This document shows, piece by piece, positions 46,960-57,094 of a stretch of 64,000 bases of DNA (positions are counted from its first letter, which is position 1; each line of letters starts with the position of its first letter). Source of the stretch: Cordilura impudica (taxonomy: Eukaryota > Arthropoda > Insecta > Diptera > Scathophagidae); contig OY821517.1 in NCBI GenBank assembly GCA_963682025.1, positions 54,458,716 to 54,522,715 on the forward strand, read 5' to 3'. Below the pieces are notes generated by a model that saw nothing but the letters and a program-made list of their open reading frames with translations, had not been told where the DNA came from and did not search any database. A program made the position numbers and the translations under genes.

Positions 46960-48254
46960 AAATTATATTTTAATCTTTTAAATAAACGCTGGTGTCGAAT
47001 CTGCAATTTTCAATATTAAGTTGGTTGTTACTAATAGCTTTAATATGGGCCCGTATATAGATGTGATAAAGTATAGGAAAGCCAGTTTCATTTTGTATAA
47101 AACCTTTGCTATCGAGGTATATAAAGGCCTCAGGAGGTACAAATCCACTTTGAAAAGTTTTAAAAATATAATCTTGATTAACGTAATATGGAGCCATAAT
47201 TAAGTTATTTTCATAGCAATTAATGCTAGTCTTGATATGGTTTCTTATTAAATGAATAATAAAATTATCAATTCTGCTAATTTTAGATGTATTATATAAT
47301 GTTAAATTTGAAACATATTTTGTATAGTTGCTGTTTGGAGATCTATGAAGAGATGTTCATGATCTTAGAAATTTTCTTTCAAAGATTCGGAGTTTTTCCA
47401 TATACGAAGGAGATATATTGAACCAAATTTGACATCTATATGTTAAGATTGGTCGTATTAAAGCTTGGTATAGAATTATTTAAACTCTTGGTTGTATATG
47501 TTGTGAAAAAAAATAGTTTTCTATAAGCGAAAAAAGCTTTTCTTGCTTTCAAAATTTGTAAATTAATGTGGGTATTAAAATATAAAAATTTATCTAGGTA
47601 AACACCCAGATATTTAACTATTTGTTTATTTGGTATAGTTATATTGTCATTTGACTTAATGCCAAATGATTTACAATTTTTTTTTTAAATATTATTATTG
47701 CATTTTCCTATAGGGGGTCGAAAAAGAACAGTTTCACATTTGTTGGTATTAATTTTCATTTGCCACTTAATGGCATATTCTTCTACAATATCGAAATAGT
47801 TTTGTAATTTGTCAATTTTATTATCTGCATGATAAATTATAATATCATCGTCAAAACCAATAATATTATCAATCTTATTTAAAAGGTCATATATAAATAA
47901 ATTAAAAAAGTATTGGCGAATTAACTGTACCTTGTTGTAAGCCATTGACAATAATAAATTTTTTTGTGCTTGTTTTGTTGTTGTTACAGACAAAAAAGGA
48001 TTTGTTGCTCAACATATTATATATAAGTATAGTTAGACGCATTGGAAAATTATATTTTATCAACTTATATATTAAGCCAGGTATCCAAATACCATCGCAA
48101 GCTTTTTCGAAATCTATCAGGACGCACCTGTGTACAACGATTTATTAAGATTCCAATTAACAATAGAAGTAAGTAATTGAATCGCATGGATTGTTGAGTG
48201 TTTATGTTTAAAGGCAAACTGTTTATCATTAATTAAATTATTTCTTTTGCATAG
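46960..48254 (-). pseudogene. Jockey-like LINE ORF2, C-terminal part
   Basis: On the minus strand after CKRNNLINDKQFAFKHKHST come LTSIVNWNLN and an FEKA(C/F)D-like RT motif. Then FNLFIYDLLNKIDNIIGF with FDDDIIIYHADN (FADD box altered to FDDD), and EEYAIKWQMKINTNKCETVL. Further on are degenerate frames and a C-terminal FVPPEAFIYLDSKGF. Several stops and frameshifts disable it. The 5' part of the same LINE is at 52423-52790, separated by the Helitron insertion. Confidence 0.75.
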
Positions 48255-48329
48255 TCTTCTTATATATATTTACGCTGATCCCTGACTCACTGACTGACTG
48301 ACTGATTCTGTAACGCTGAAAATAATACA

Positions 48330-50970
48330 CATAACACTACTAAGCTATGGGAAATACACAAACAAAATTTAATCTTTCTCATTTTATACAAACCCACACA
48401 CAATTTTCTATCTTCTTTGTTACCGACCAGTGCTGCTAATAAAATCTTCTGAAAATCTACAATTTTGGAAACTAAATCGCCAAAATTGTCATTTTTAAAA
48501 CAAGAAATGAACAAGAAAATTTTACCGCTTGTAAAACTCGAAAAAATATTACAAAAGAAAGCAATAAAATTTATTTATATTATTCATATTACGAATATTA
48601 TTACAGCATTGGTTATTTCTATATATAAAAATGTATTAGTGATGAAATTTCAACGAAAAAAATTTAACACAGCAATCAACTAAATAATTTTATTGATATG
48701 TATCTATAGCTGAAACATATAATATAGGTTTAAAGTATAGCCGTAATTAAAACTTAAATCTTAAATGGAGATGCTATTCAAGGTGTTTCCGTTTTGAAAC
48801 GACTTGACCCAGAATTAAATCTATACATATTTTGTAATTTACATTTACACTGAACAAAAACTATCAATTTTCGATAAACAACCCATTAATTGTTAACCCT
48901 TGAAATCCCAATTTTTATACTAATGAAAATTTAAAATCTTCAATCATCATTTTCACAAATTTAACAAATCATTTTAACAAATTGAAAAATCGTCGAAATT
49001 AAAATAATCTGTCAAAATTAGCAGCACTGCTAAGGATATAGCACCACATATGCAGATTTCGTGTTACATATGGAATAAGATGAACGCAAAAATGCATCAA
49101 AAAACTAATATCTATTCAAATTCTTCTTTAAATTCCCTTTGTTGGTCCATGAAAAAATTCTGCAAAAAAAAAGTAATGAAGGAAATTTTAAACATTTTTA
49201 TTTTTCTCATTTAACGTCGTCCGATATGCATACATACTTTTTTTTATCAAACTAAACTTTACCGTTTGTCTGTTTTGTTTTTCATCTCAAAATTGTTTTG
49301 AATTGTTAGGAGTGCTTTCGCTCAGGTTCTCTGATGGCCAGCACTTACCAAAGGGTATGCTTTTTTGATATATATTTGAGAAAAAAGAGATCTTCAATGT
49401 GGATTTTGTTGTTGTCCAACGTATGATTTCGTTTAAAGCTCTGTATTGAAAAGCACTTGAAAAAATAGTGCAATATTAAGTTTAAAATTTAAATTATTCT
49501 GTCTTTGCTTAATTAAATTACACTGTTATTTCAGAAGAGAAGTGGGAAAATAATTTTTTTTTTAATCATAATATTAATTTTTGCATAATTTGCTTTCAAA
49601 AAATTTAGACAAACATGAATTACGAAAATAGGTAAATTTAAGATTTTAATTTGAATAATTTATTGAAATTATCATAGAAGAATTAAAGGCGATTTGGAAT
49701 AATAATTTTGTTTTTTAAGTTAAACTAATACGCCCTTATTTTTTTTTTTTTTTTTTTTTTTGGATTTATAGATAACTGGAAAAAATGTTCGCTTTTTACA
49801 GTTCACATTTATGATGACATATGAAATATTGTTTTCTCTTTTTTGTAGGTGTATTGGTGTTTGACTTCCTTAAGGGGTGGTAGGTTCTAAAACCTTTTTT
49901 TGCATTTCTCTTTCTGAATGCACAACATATCGAGAGTGTTGTATCAAAATTTTAAATAAATCAGAGCAAAACTTAAGAAGATACAGCGTTTTCAGCGACC
50001 GGCCTCACATGATCCGGTAACGAGTTATGATGTTCACCGCAAAACAACAACACCTCCGGAGATTCGCTGTCACAGACTTATTTATTAAAATTTTGAATTG
50101 AAATTTTTTTCAAAGATTCTTAAGAAACCTTTAGGAACCTTGCTCTAAAACGTTTTTTTTTTTTTTTTTCTATGCTATTCTATTTTTCTACAAAAAATGG
50201 ATTAAGGTTATAGCGAACTCGGCGGGACCGGCCAAATTAGTTCCTTATAGACTAAGTTCGTTATAACCGTAGTATTTTTTTGATTTGTCCGAAAGGTTTA
50301 ACAATTTTTTTTTAGTTGAATAAGTTTATTTATTTTGGGGCATTTTATACAGTTATAAAACATAAATTAAATTACTAAAAAGATACATATTAATTGTTTG
50401 TCTTAATACGACTAAAAATACCGAGTTTCTATCAAAAATATTTTTATTAAAACTCCTTATGTATAGAAGCAGAAAGTACAAATCAAAGGTTGGCTACTGT
50501 CAAACTTTTACGAAAATATACATAAAAGGACCTTTCACAAAACTTCATTTGAAAATCGAAATTTTTGTTTTGTATTAAAATTAAATGAAAATAAAATTAA
50601 ATTAAATTGAAATTAATTTTTTTTAAATATATAAAATATACGAAAATTCTGAAATGTCAAAAGTTTGATATAACCACTGTTCGCTATAAGAGAAGCAATT
50701 TGTATGAAAAATGTGATTAAAACTCTTGGGACCGAAGAAATACTTCGCTATAAACAAACATTTATTACAACCAGGGTTCGTTATAAGCGAACTCCATTGT
50801 ATTAAATTTTAATAATTTTGGAAATCTCCAATCTCCTCACTTTACCCGGCCTTCCCATGTTCAAGTCAAAATGATCACACATCCAATAGTCAAAAAATTG
50901 TTAAGCAACTGTCCCATTGAAAAATTGAAAGAGAGAATTGAAACGTATGATTGTTTAGTAAAAAAGAGTA
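48330..50970. other. Interior of the Helitron, no gene recognised
   Basis: About 2.6 kb without a recognisable gene or known repeat. It could be captured genomic DNA or later insertions. Homopolymer T runs are at about 49739-49762 and 50155-50170. Confidence 0.4.
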
Positions 50971-50971
50971 A

Positions 50972-51815
50972 ACAAGTAAGAAAATTATAGTCGGTCTAGA
51001 CCGACTATACGATACCCTATACCATGCGTTTAGAGACCCTTTCCCTCAGGCCCAACTAACTGGATATAGAAAATAAGCATAAACCAAATTTGAGTGGGAT
51101 TTTTATTAATTTTTTCGGCTGCAGATATGAAAAAGTTCATATCGGATGCTATATCTATATGGGGACTAGGCCCAAAAATGGACCGATCCTGACCATGTTT
51201 GGTAAAGTCTCTTGTATTTTGCAAGAATATATACAAACAAAATTTGAGAAGAATCAGGGCAATATTTTTGTTTTTTGATAGATTTAAGTGAAGATCGGGA
51301 AGCACTCTATATGAGGCCTATGACTAAGAGATGTCCAATAGGGATCTTTTTGGACTACTGATTAATGGATGTAATATATACATACAAACCCAATTTGACT
51401 AAGATTTGTATGATAATTTGGATCTTATGGCAATATATGTTGATTTCATAGGGGTCATTTGTATGGGGGCTAGGTCTGAACATGGACCGATTCTCACCAA
51501 TTTCAATAGCGTTCATCCCATGGCCGATAAAAGATTAAATACCAAATTTCATCAAAATATATTCATATTTGCGACCTGCAGTTTGATTACAAGCTTTACA
51601 TGGACACACAGACGGACGGACGGACATCGTTAAATCGAATCAGTTAGTGATTCTGATTCGATCGGTATAATTAAAGATGGGTGTAGGTCAAATATTTTTG
51701 GTTGTTACAAACAGCAGCACAAAGTCATTATACCCAAACCACATAGTGGTATAGGGTATAAAAAGTGTGAGCGCATTAAAACCTGAAAGCCAAAAATTTA
51801 ACGTGTGAAGGCCGG
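50972..51815 (+). repeat. R3 repeat, copy 3 (most complete)
   Basis: Begins AACAAGTAAGAAAATTATA followed by the perfect 16-bp palindrome GTCGGTCTAGACCGAC and ends near GGTATAGGGTATAAAA. It carries a short GACGGACGGACG run at about 51611-51626. It lies inside the Helitron. Confidence 0.8.
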
Positions 51816-51827
51816 GTAATTTCTTAA

Positions 51828-52200
51828 ATATATTTACGCTGATCCCTGACTCAGTGACTAACAAATTCTGTAACGCTGACCAAAATGATACGGTTCTAAT
51901 TCCTAGGATTGATCTCGCCCCAACCGACACCACATTACCTTTCATATTAACACGCCGCCAGTTTCCAGTAATTCCTGCATACGCAATTACCATAAACAAG
52001 GCTCAAGGCCAGTCATTTGATTACGTTGGCATTAATTTGGAGACCGCGGTATTTTCACACGGCCAACTATGTGGCTTTGTCACGATCAAAAGTTGCAAGC
52101 CAAGTTAAGATACGTATTCAATCGAACCAACAGCAAGGAAAACTATTAAATGACCAACGATATTTCACACGAAATATAGTTTTTCAAGAGATTCTAAATT
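51828..52200 (+). pseudogene. Helitron helicase C-terminal fragment
   Basis: VLIPRIDLAPTDTTLPF, RRQFPVIPAYAITINKAQGQ and VGINLETAVFSHGQL are the end of the PIF1-like helicase of Helitron RepHel proteins. One missing base near 52070 shifts the frame; the other frame continues YVALSRSKVASQVKIRIQ to EILN and a stop. The block is preceded directly (51828-51880) by a second copy of the element's own 5' terminal sequence (ATATTTACGCTGATCCCTGA). No Rep domain and no Walker motifs remain. Confidence 0.85.
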
Positions 52201-52422
52201 GAAAAACTTTTTTGCCAAATATTTCTTATCTGTTTTGATACTTATGTATATAATTTCTACAGACACAATCTATTTTCACATGTACATATGTAATAATATA
52301 ATTTTCAATTTACTACTATATTAAAAGAAATATAATTTATTATAAATTTTTCGTATATTTAAATTTAAACTGTTTTATTCATAATTTTTAAACGGGCGCC
52401 TAGGCGCCACACAATCAACTAG

Positions 52423-52790
52423 TTTTGCTATATTTAAGTTAATGTAAACTTCAAAAATTTTACTTATGTTTGGAAGTAAGCTTATTGGGCGTAAGTTTTT
52501 GAGATTGCTAGTATCTTTATCTTTTTTGGGAAATATTATTACTTTAGCAGTTTTCCATACATGAGGAAAGTATGAATTGTTCAGCATATTATTCAAATAT
52601 AGCTGCTTCCGGTAAGTATTTTAATATAATGTTAGGAATATTATCTGTGCCTGTTGATAATTTTTTCTTCAAATGGTGGAAGATGTATACAATGGTATCT
52701 CTTGTTATAAAATAATCTTCCGCAAGAATCTCATTTAGATCGTTAGCCTTTTTATTATTATTTTCCATTCATATTGGCAATTTTTAAGCT
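52423..52790 (-). pseudogene. Jockey-like LINE, 5' part of the reverse transcriptase
   Basis: MNNMLNNSYFPHVWKTAKVI, FPKKDKDTSNLKNLRPISL and LPNISKIFEVYINLN form the first conserved RT block. The frame runs into the Helitron 3' end at 52422 and otherwise continues at 48254. Upstream, only scattered frame bits remain. Confidence 0.8.
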
Positions 52791-52811
52791 CTATCTATTA
52801 ACTCATACTCT

Positions 52812-52836
52812 CTGTCTGTCTGTCTGTCTGTCTGTC
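52812..52836. repeat. (TCTG)n microsatellite
   Basis: About six TCTG/TGTC units directly before the minisatellite. Confidence 0.7.
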
Positions 52837-52844
52837 GTGGGGCA

Positions 52845-53375
52845 ACCCCGTTCCCCCTTGTCCAATTGATCTGAAATTTGGCCCGTGGTCTTGTTGTGAC
52901 GCACAGTCACGGAGAGATTTAAACGGATTTCCCCTCATCCAATCAATCTGAAACTTCGTCGATATACTTGCTGTAAAGAAAGATTAATTTCGATATAGTC
53001 ACGTACAGTCACGCATAGTCACTCACAGTAACGTAGTGATTTAAAATCCATTTCCACTTATACGATCAAACTGAAACTTGGTCGATAGAGTTGATGTGAA
53101 AAAATATTGTTTTATAGTCACGCATAGTCGCGCACAGTCACGGAGTGATTTAAACCTCACTTCCCCTCATCCGATCGATCTGAAACTTGTTCCATACACT
53201 TGCTATGAAAAAAGATTACTTTGACATAGTCACGCACAGTCACAGAGAGATTAAAACCTCACTTCCCCTCATCCGATCGATTTGAAACTTTGTCCATAGA
53301 CATTTTGTGACGAAAGATTAATTTTAAAATAGTCACGCAAAATCACACACAGTCACGGAGAGATTCAAAACTCAT
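52845..53375. repeat. Minisatellite, five ~78-122 bp units
   Basis: Each unit contains (T)CCGATCGATCTGAAACTT, ATAGTCACGCACAGTCACG and GAGAGATT(T/A)AAACC. Unit landmarks lie near 52860, 52938, 53060, 53171 and 53271. Within units, AGTCACGCA is itself repeated two to four times. No coding sequence. Confidence 0.8.
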
Positions 53376-54139
53376 ATGTATAAGTTAAGAAAGAGTTTAA
53401 AAAAAAATTTTTTATGGGTTGGATTATTTGAATTTATTTAGGGATAACGTTAAAAAAGTGGCAATACCGGCATAAAGAAATATGACACGTGAAGTAAAAC
53501 GACACATATGTCTGATTTTCATATTCAATGTCAATTGTTGTCATTTGTATGAAAACAGGTTGTAATGTCTTGCCATTTGCAACTTCTTGCAACATTTCAC
53601 ATCTCAAATGAAACATGTTGGTAATTTGTTTTTATTTGACAGCCGGATTTTTTGTTAGCTTATGAGATAAAAAAAACCATAGAAAACTCGTATTATTTTA
53701 CATTTTTGGACCTAATGAACCGATTTTGATGATTCTAAATAGCAACCTACTCAGAATGTCAATGAATAAGTTTCTCTAAAAACTAACAACCCAACTGTGT
53801 TGAGGGCATAATCGTGATATTCCCAGTCCATCAACTCGCCTTATTTTAAGGATCATGGGGTTCAGATTTTTCTTTTTCTAATTCTAACAAACCGCATGAC
53901 ATACTTAAACGTGTGTTTATATGTATGCAAACCAGGAATAGTATGAGGAGATGAACAGCAAGGAAAAATTAGAGAAAAACACAAAAGTTAGTCGTATAAT
54001 TAAGTGGTAATTTAATGTGGAACTATAGAAACTTTTAATATTAATACAAATTACTATATTAAGTGTTAATCGAAGTTTAATGTTGGGTCATTATTTTTCG
54101 CAGTCGTACGTTTTTTTTTTACAATATTCAATTTCCAAC
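53376..54139. other. Upstream region of the ppk gene, no other gene seen
   Basis: Contains a diffuse fly-type repeat (CCTAATGAACCGATTTTGAT). Nothing coding recognised. Confidence 0.4.
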
Positions 54140-54168
54140 TATAAAATGTCTTTATTATAGCAGGCAGT
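54140..54168 (+). promoter_or_regulatory. Core promoter of the intact ppk gene
   Basis: TATAAAA at 54140-54146 lies 26 bp before the A of GGCAGTG (54163-54169), a fair initiator match. The first in-frame ATG is at 54207. Confidence 0.55.
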
Positions 54169-54206
54169 GACTTAGTATTATAGCAGAGTTTGCCAAATAG
54201 ACAGCA

Positions 54207-55106
54207 ATGATTTATGATAAGGAACTAGTGCGCTATAAAAATACTAACTTTCATCATCCCAAGGGACTGCAGACCTTTACAAACCCAACTTTAAAGAAAG
54301 GCAACAAATTGCAACGTATGTTACAACAAAGTAAATTTTGTAGCAGTAGCATACATGGCGTCAGTTATTTATGGGAAACGAACAGCCGGCGAATAAAACG
54401 CATATTTTGGGTATTGACTCTATACTTCGCCATTGCGCAATGTCATTATATGTATCGTGTTCTATCGAATCAGCATAATGTGGAGCAAATTAAAACGGTG
54501 GTGGAAACAAGTCAACTGCCCATATATATGATCAATTTTCCAGCTGTTGCCATATGTCCCTGGAATCATATCAACTGGATACGCGTAAAAGCCGCAGAAG
54601 AACGATTTTTACCTCCGTCTCCGTCTGAGGAGCTAAAAGCAATTTTCTATGATTTATTGGAATCTTTGGAAGATTTTACTTTTTTTCGACTTTTTTCTCT
54701 TAAGATCTTGGAGAAATACGAAACGATACCTGCTGTCATTGACAATATAAATCTCTACGATTTGATCCTATTCATGTCGTTTCGTTGTGATGAGTTACTT
54801 GAATCCTGTATTTTCGATGAGACAACTTATGATTGTTGTAAAATAGTTTCAGCCGAATCTACTGAGAATGGAATTTGTTTGGTATTTAATTCCATGATAT
54901 CAGAAGAATCGCAAAAGAAACAGGTAATATTTTGGTTAATACAAAATTAAGAATATGGCTGATGGTTTTTTTTTAATTTTTAGTTAACTGATAAATATTA
55001 TCCATGGAAAGTTCATGGTTCTGGTGAGGGTTCTGGTCTAGTATTTACTTTGCGACACAACAAAACATATAAAAGACCCGGCAGCTATATACCATTTGGA
55101 GCAAAT
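54207..55106 (+). CDS. ppk-family DEG/ENaC sodium channel, first two exons
   Basis: An amiloride-sensitive-type cation channel subunit of the pickpocket family, acting at the plasma membrane of sensory or epithelial cells. Exon 1 (54207-54923) encodes the cytoplasmic N-terminus with the gating motif SIHG (residues 48-51), the first membrane helix (about 64-83, RIFWVLTLYFAIAQCHYMY), and FPAVAICPWN (111-120). The first cysteine block is FRCDELLESC, then YDCCKIV, then NGICLVFNS. A 60-nt GT-AG intron follows in phase 0. Exon 2 (54984-55106) encodes LTDKYYPWKVHGSGEGSG and RPGSYIPFGAN, ending at GTAAGT. No lesions. Later exons, with the second helix, are not in the following 9 kb that I can see, so the gene is either truncated by the mobile elements downstream or has a very long intron. 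The spliced-out frame otherwise continues to a stop at 54950. Confidence 0.85.
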
Positions 55107-55419
55107 GTAAGTATTAAGGCATTTATCATGAAGTCTTCTTATATCATTAAGGTCGAAGGTAAGATTGAAAAAAGCTTTACAGATAGCCTTTATTATAGAT
55201 CCATGAAGCTCTTTTTATTGTTTTAAACCCTTTTTTAAATGTTTTTTTTTTTTACCGATGTCGTTCAATCTATCCAGAAATGCACGGGGAGCTAAGAAAA
55301 ACAGTGAACACTACTCATATTATATAAGTTCTTCACTGTAGAGACCATGAAGTAAAACATTCATGATATTATGACCACTAGTTCCAATGTAGTGATGATG
55401 GTTGGTCGAAAGCGTTGTA
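55107..55419. other. Probable ppk intron
   Basis: Begins with the donor GTAAGTATT. No acceptor or exon identified before the mariner. Confidence 0.5.
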
Positions 55420-56716
55420 AAGGGTTTTTCAATAAGAGCGCTACAAAAGTTTTTTTAAATAAAACAAAAACGGTTTTGGATATCAATGAAATTCTTTATT
55501 CCTGTGAAAGTACGTTCGATGGCATTATGTATGGAAATCGATCTCTTTTGCATGGCCACCACGGGCACGCTTGCAGAAGTCCAGACGCTGAACCCAATTT
55601 TCGACGGTTTTCAAGCATAACGCGGCCGATACTGCTGCAATTTCACGTTCGATATTCGTACGAAGTTCATCAATCGTCGCTGGCTTGTTGGCGTAGACCA
55701 TAGACTTGACGTAGCCCCACAGGAAATAGTCCAACGGCGTCAAATCGCACGACCGAGGCGGCCAATCGACTGGACCATTTCGAGAGATAACACGTTCTCC
55801 AAACTTGGTTTCCAATAAATTGATTGTGACATTTGCCGTGTGGCTTGTGGCGCCGTCTTGTTGGAACCACATGTCCTCCAAGTCCATATCATCCAATTGG
55901 GGCCAAAAATATTCGGTTATCATTGAACGGTAGCGATTCCCATTCACAGTAACGTGCCGGTCTTGATCATCACGGAAGAAGTACGGCCCAATGACGCCGC
56001 CGGCCCATAAACCGCACCAAACCGTTATTTTTTCGGGATGCAATGATGACTCATGGAGTACGTGTAGATTGCTGTCTGACCAATAACACATATTTTGTTT
56101 ACTGATGTAGCCATTCAGCCAGAAATGAGCCTCATCGCTGAATATGATTTTTCGATTAAAATCATTTTCAAGTTGTTGCTCAGCCGAATTCACGAACATA
56201 CGACGCTTCTGGGTGTCAAGCGGCTTCAGTTCTTGCGTCAATTTGATCTTGTAAGGATGTAGGCCAAGATCTTTTCGCAAAATTCGCCACAACGACGTTA
56301 CAGAGATGCCCAATGATTGAGAACGACGTGTGAGAGACACATTTGGGTTTTCTTCAACTGAAGCCTCAGCGGCAGCAATATTCTCGATACTACGGGCACT
56401 TCTTTGTCTCACTGGCACGGGAACATTTTGTACTGTGCCTGTAGATTCGAATTTTTCCACTAGACGCTCAATTGTTGATCTGCTAGGACAATTATGACGA
56501 CCATAAATTGGACGTAGCGCTCTTAACGTTGAGGCCACTGACTCCGAATTTCGGTAGTAAATTTTAATAATTTCTACTCGTTGTTGGCTCGTATATCTTT
56601 CCATCATGAAATGGCAAACCTTACTGAAGAGAAATGTCAAAAGAGCGGCAAAAAATATGGCGTCGTTTGCTGTCCCTGTCTTTCTACTTTTGTAGCGTCC
56701 CTGTTGAAAAACCCTA
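55420..56716 (-). mobile_element. rosa-like (DD41D) mariner transposon, 1297 bp, apparently intact
   Basis: Terminal inverted repeats: left AGGGTTTTTCAATAAGAGCG then CTACAAAAGT; right, reversed, AGGGTTTTTCAACAGGGACG then CTACAAAAGT. A TA duplication lies on both sides (55418-55419 and 56717-56718). It contains one uninterrupted transposase gene on the minus strand. It probably lies in the intron or truncated tail of the ppk gene. Confidence 0.9.
55525..56607 (-). CDS. Full-length rosa-like (DD41D) transposase, 360 aa
   Basis: A cut-and-paste transposase that binds its terminal repeats and cuts at TA sites. I start at the Met at 56607 (next Met at 56604): the frame extends upstream to 56733, but that lies outside the element. 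N-terminal half: MERYTSQQRVEIIKIYY, CPSRSTIERLVEKFEST and SLTRRSQSLGISVTSLWRI, two helix-turn-helix domains. Catalytic domain: IFSDEAHFWLNGY (first Asp), MWFQQDGATSHT (second Asp), CDLTPLDYFLWGYVKS (third Asp). I count 41 residues between the second and third Asp, the DD41D spacing of the rosa family. The C-terminus is CKRARGGHAKEIDFHT. No stop or frameshift is visible. Confidence 0.92.
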   Translation of the reverse strand: MMERYTSQQRVEIIKIYYRNSESVASTLRALRPIYGRHNCPSRSTIERLVEKFESTGTVQNVPVPVRQRSARSIENIAAAEASVEENPNVSLTRRSQSLGISVTSLWRILRKDLGLHPYKIKLTQELKPLDTQKRRMFVNSAEQQLENDFNRKIIFSDEAHFWLNGYISKQNMCYWSDSNLHVLHESSLHPEKITVWCGLWAGGVIGPYFFRDDQDRHVTVNGNRYRSMITEYFWPQLDDMDLEDMWFQQDGATSHTANVTINLLETKFGERVISRNGPVDWPPRSCDLTPLDYFLWGYVKSMVYANKPATIDELRTNIEREIAAVSAALCLKTVENWVQRLDFCKRARGGHAKEIDFHT

Positions 56717-56839
56717 TACTTCTCTGCTATCACAACATCAGTTTTTGTGATTATTTTTCTTTATTTTCGTAACTTTTTTGGCTGTGTTCAAGAATCCATC
56801 CAAATCATAATAAGACCGTGATAATAATAACGGATCCAC

Positions 56840-56912
56840 ATTACTCGAGCTTCGAGCTACTCGAGTAGTTAATGAGATACTCGAGCTCAACGAGTAGCTC
56901 GAGTAGTAAAAT
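56840..56912. repeat. CTCGAG-rich palindromic cluster
   Basis: Five CTCGAG or near-identical sites within ~70 bp (ATTACTCGAGCTTCGAGCTA ... CTCGAGTAGTAAAAT), forming overlapping hairpins. The motif TACTCGA also opens the tandem units next door. Confidence 0.6.
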
Positions 56913-56984
56913 CTAAAATTTTTCATGTTTGTAAGCATGTAAGAAGTAAAATATAAGTATTAATATAACTAATGTATACTTTTT

Positions 56985-57094
56985 GGAATCGTACAAGTAC
57001 CAAGAATATCGTCCTTAAATTTCACTTGAATCGACCTGTCCCATTGGCGTGGTCAAACTACTAGTTGAGAAAGCTCGACGAATTTATATACAAA
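56985..57094. repeat. Tandem repeat unit left of the Helitron
   Basis: AACTACTAGTTGAGAAAGCT to TTATATACAAA is the first half of a unit of the ~190-bp repeat; its second half begins at 59556. Confidence 0.7.

Larger units (their letters stand above)
48255..52422 (+). mobile_element. Helitron, 4168 bp, inserted in the LINE
   Basis: The start TCTTCTTATATATATTTACG continues with CGCTGATCCCTGACTCACTG. The end is the perfect palindrome GGCGCCTAGGCGCC followed 10 bases later by CTAG (52419-52422). The LINE frame is contiguous when the element is removed (NLNIAKL joined to CKRNNLI), with no duplication, as expected of Helitrons. The helicase remnant sits next to the 3' end in the correct orientation. 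Most of the interior is not Helitron coding sequence. Confidence 0.85.

Noticed and set aside
48330..50970. Captured host gene in the Helitron
   Set aside because: I could not find any frame with recognisable homology or splice structure, so capture of a gene is not supported.
52845..53375. CRISPR array
   Set aside because: Units are contiguous, degenerate and of variable length with no unique spacers, in a eukaryotic genome.
56608..56733. Upstream 42 codons of the rosa-like transposase frame
   Set aside because: They run across the terminal repeat and past the element end at 56716, so they cannot belong to the transposase.
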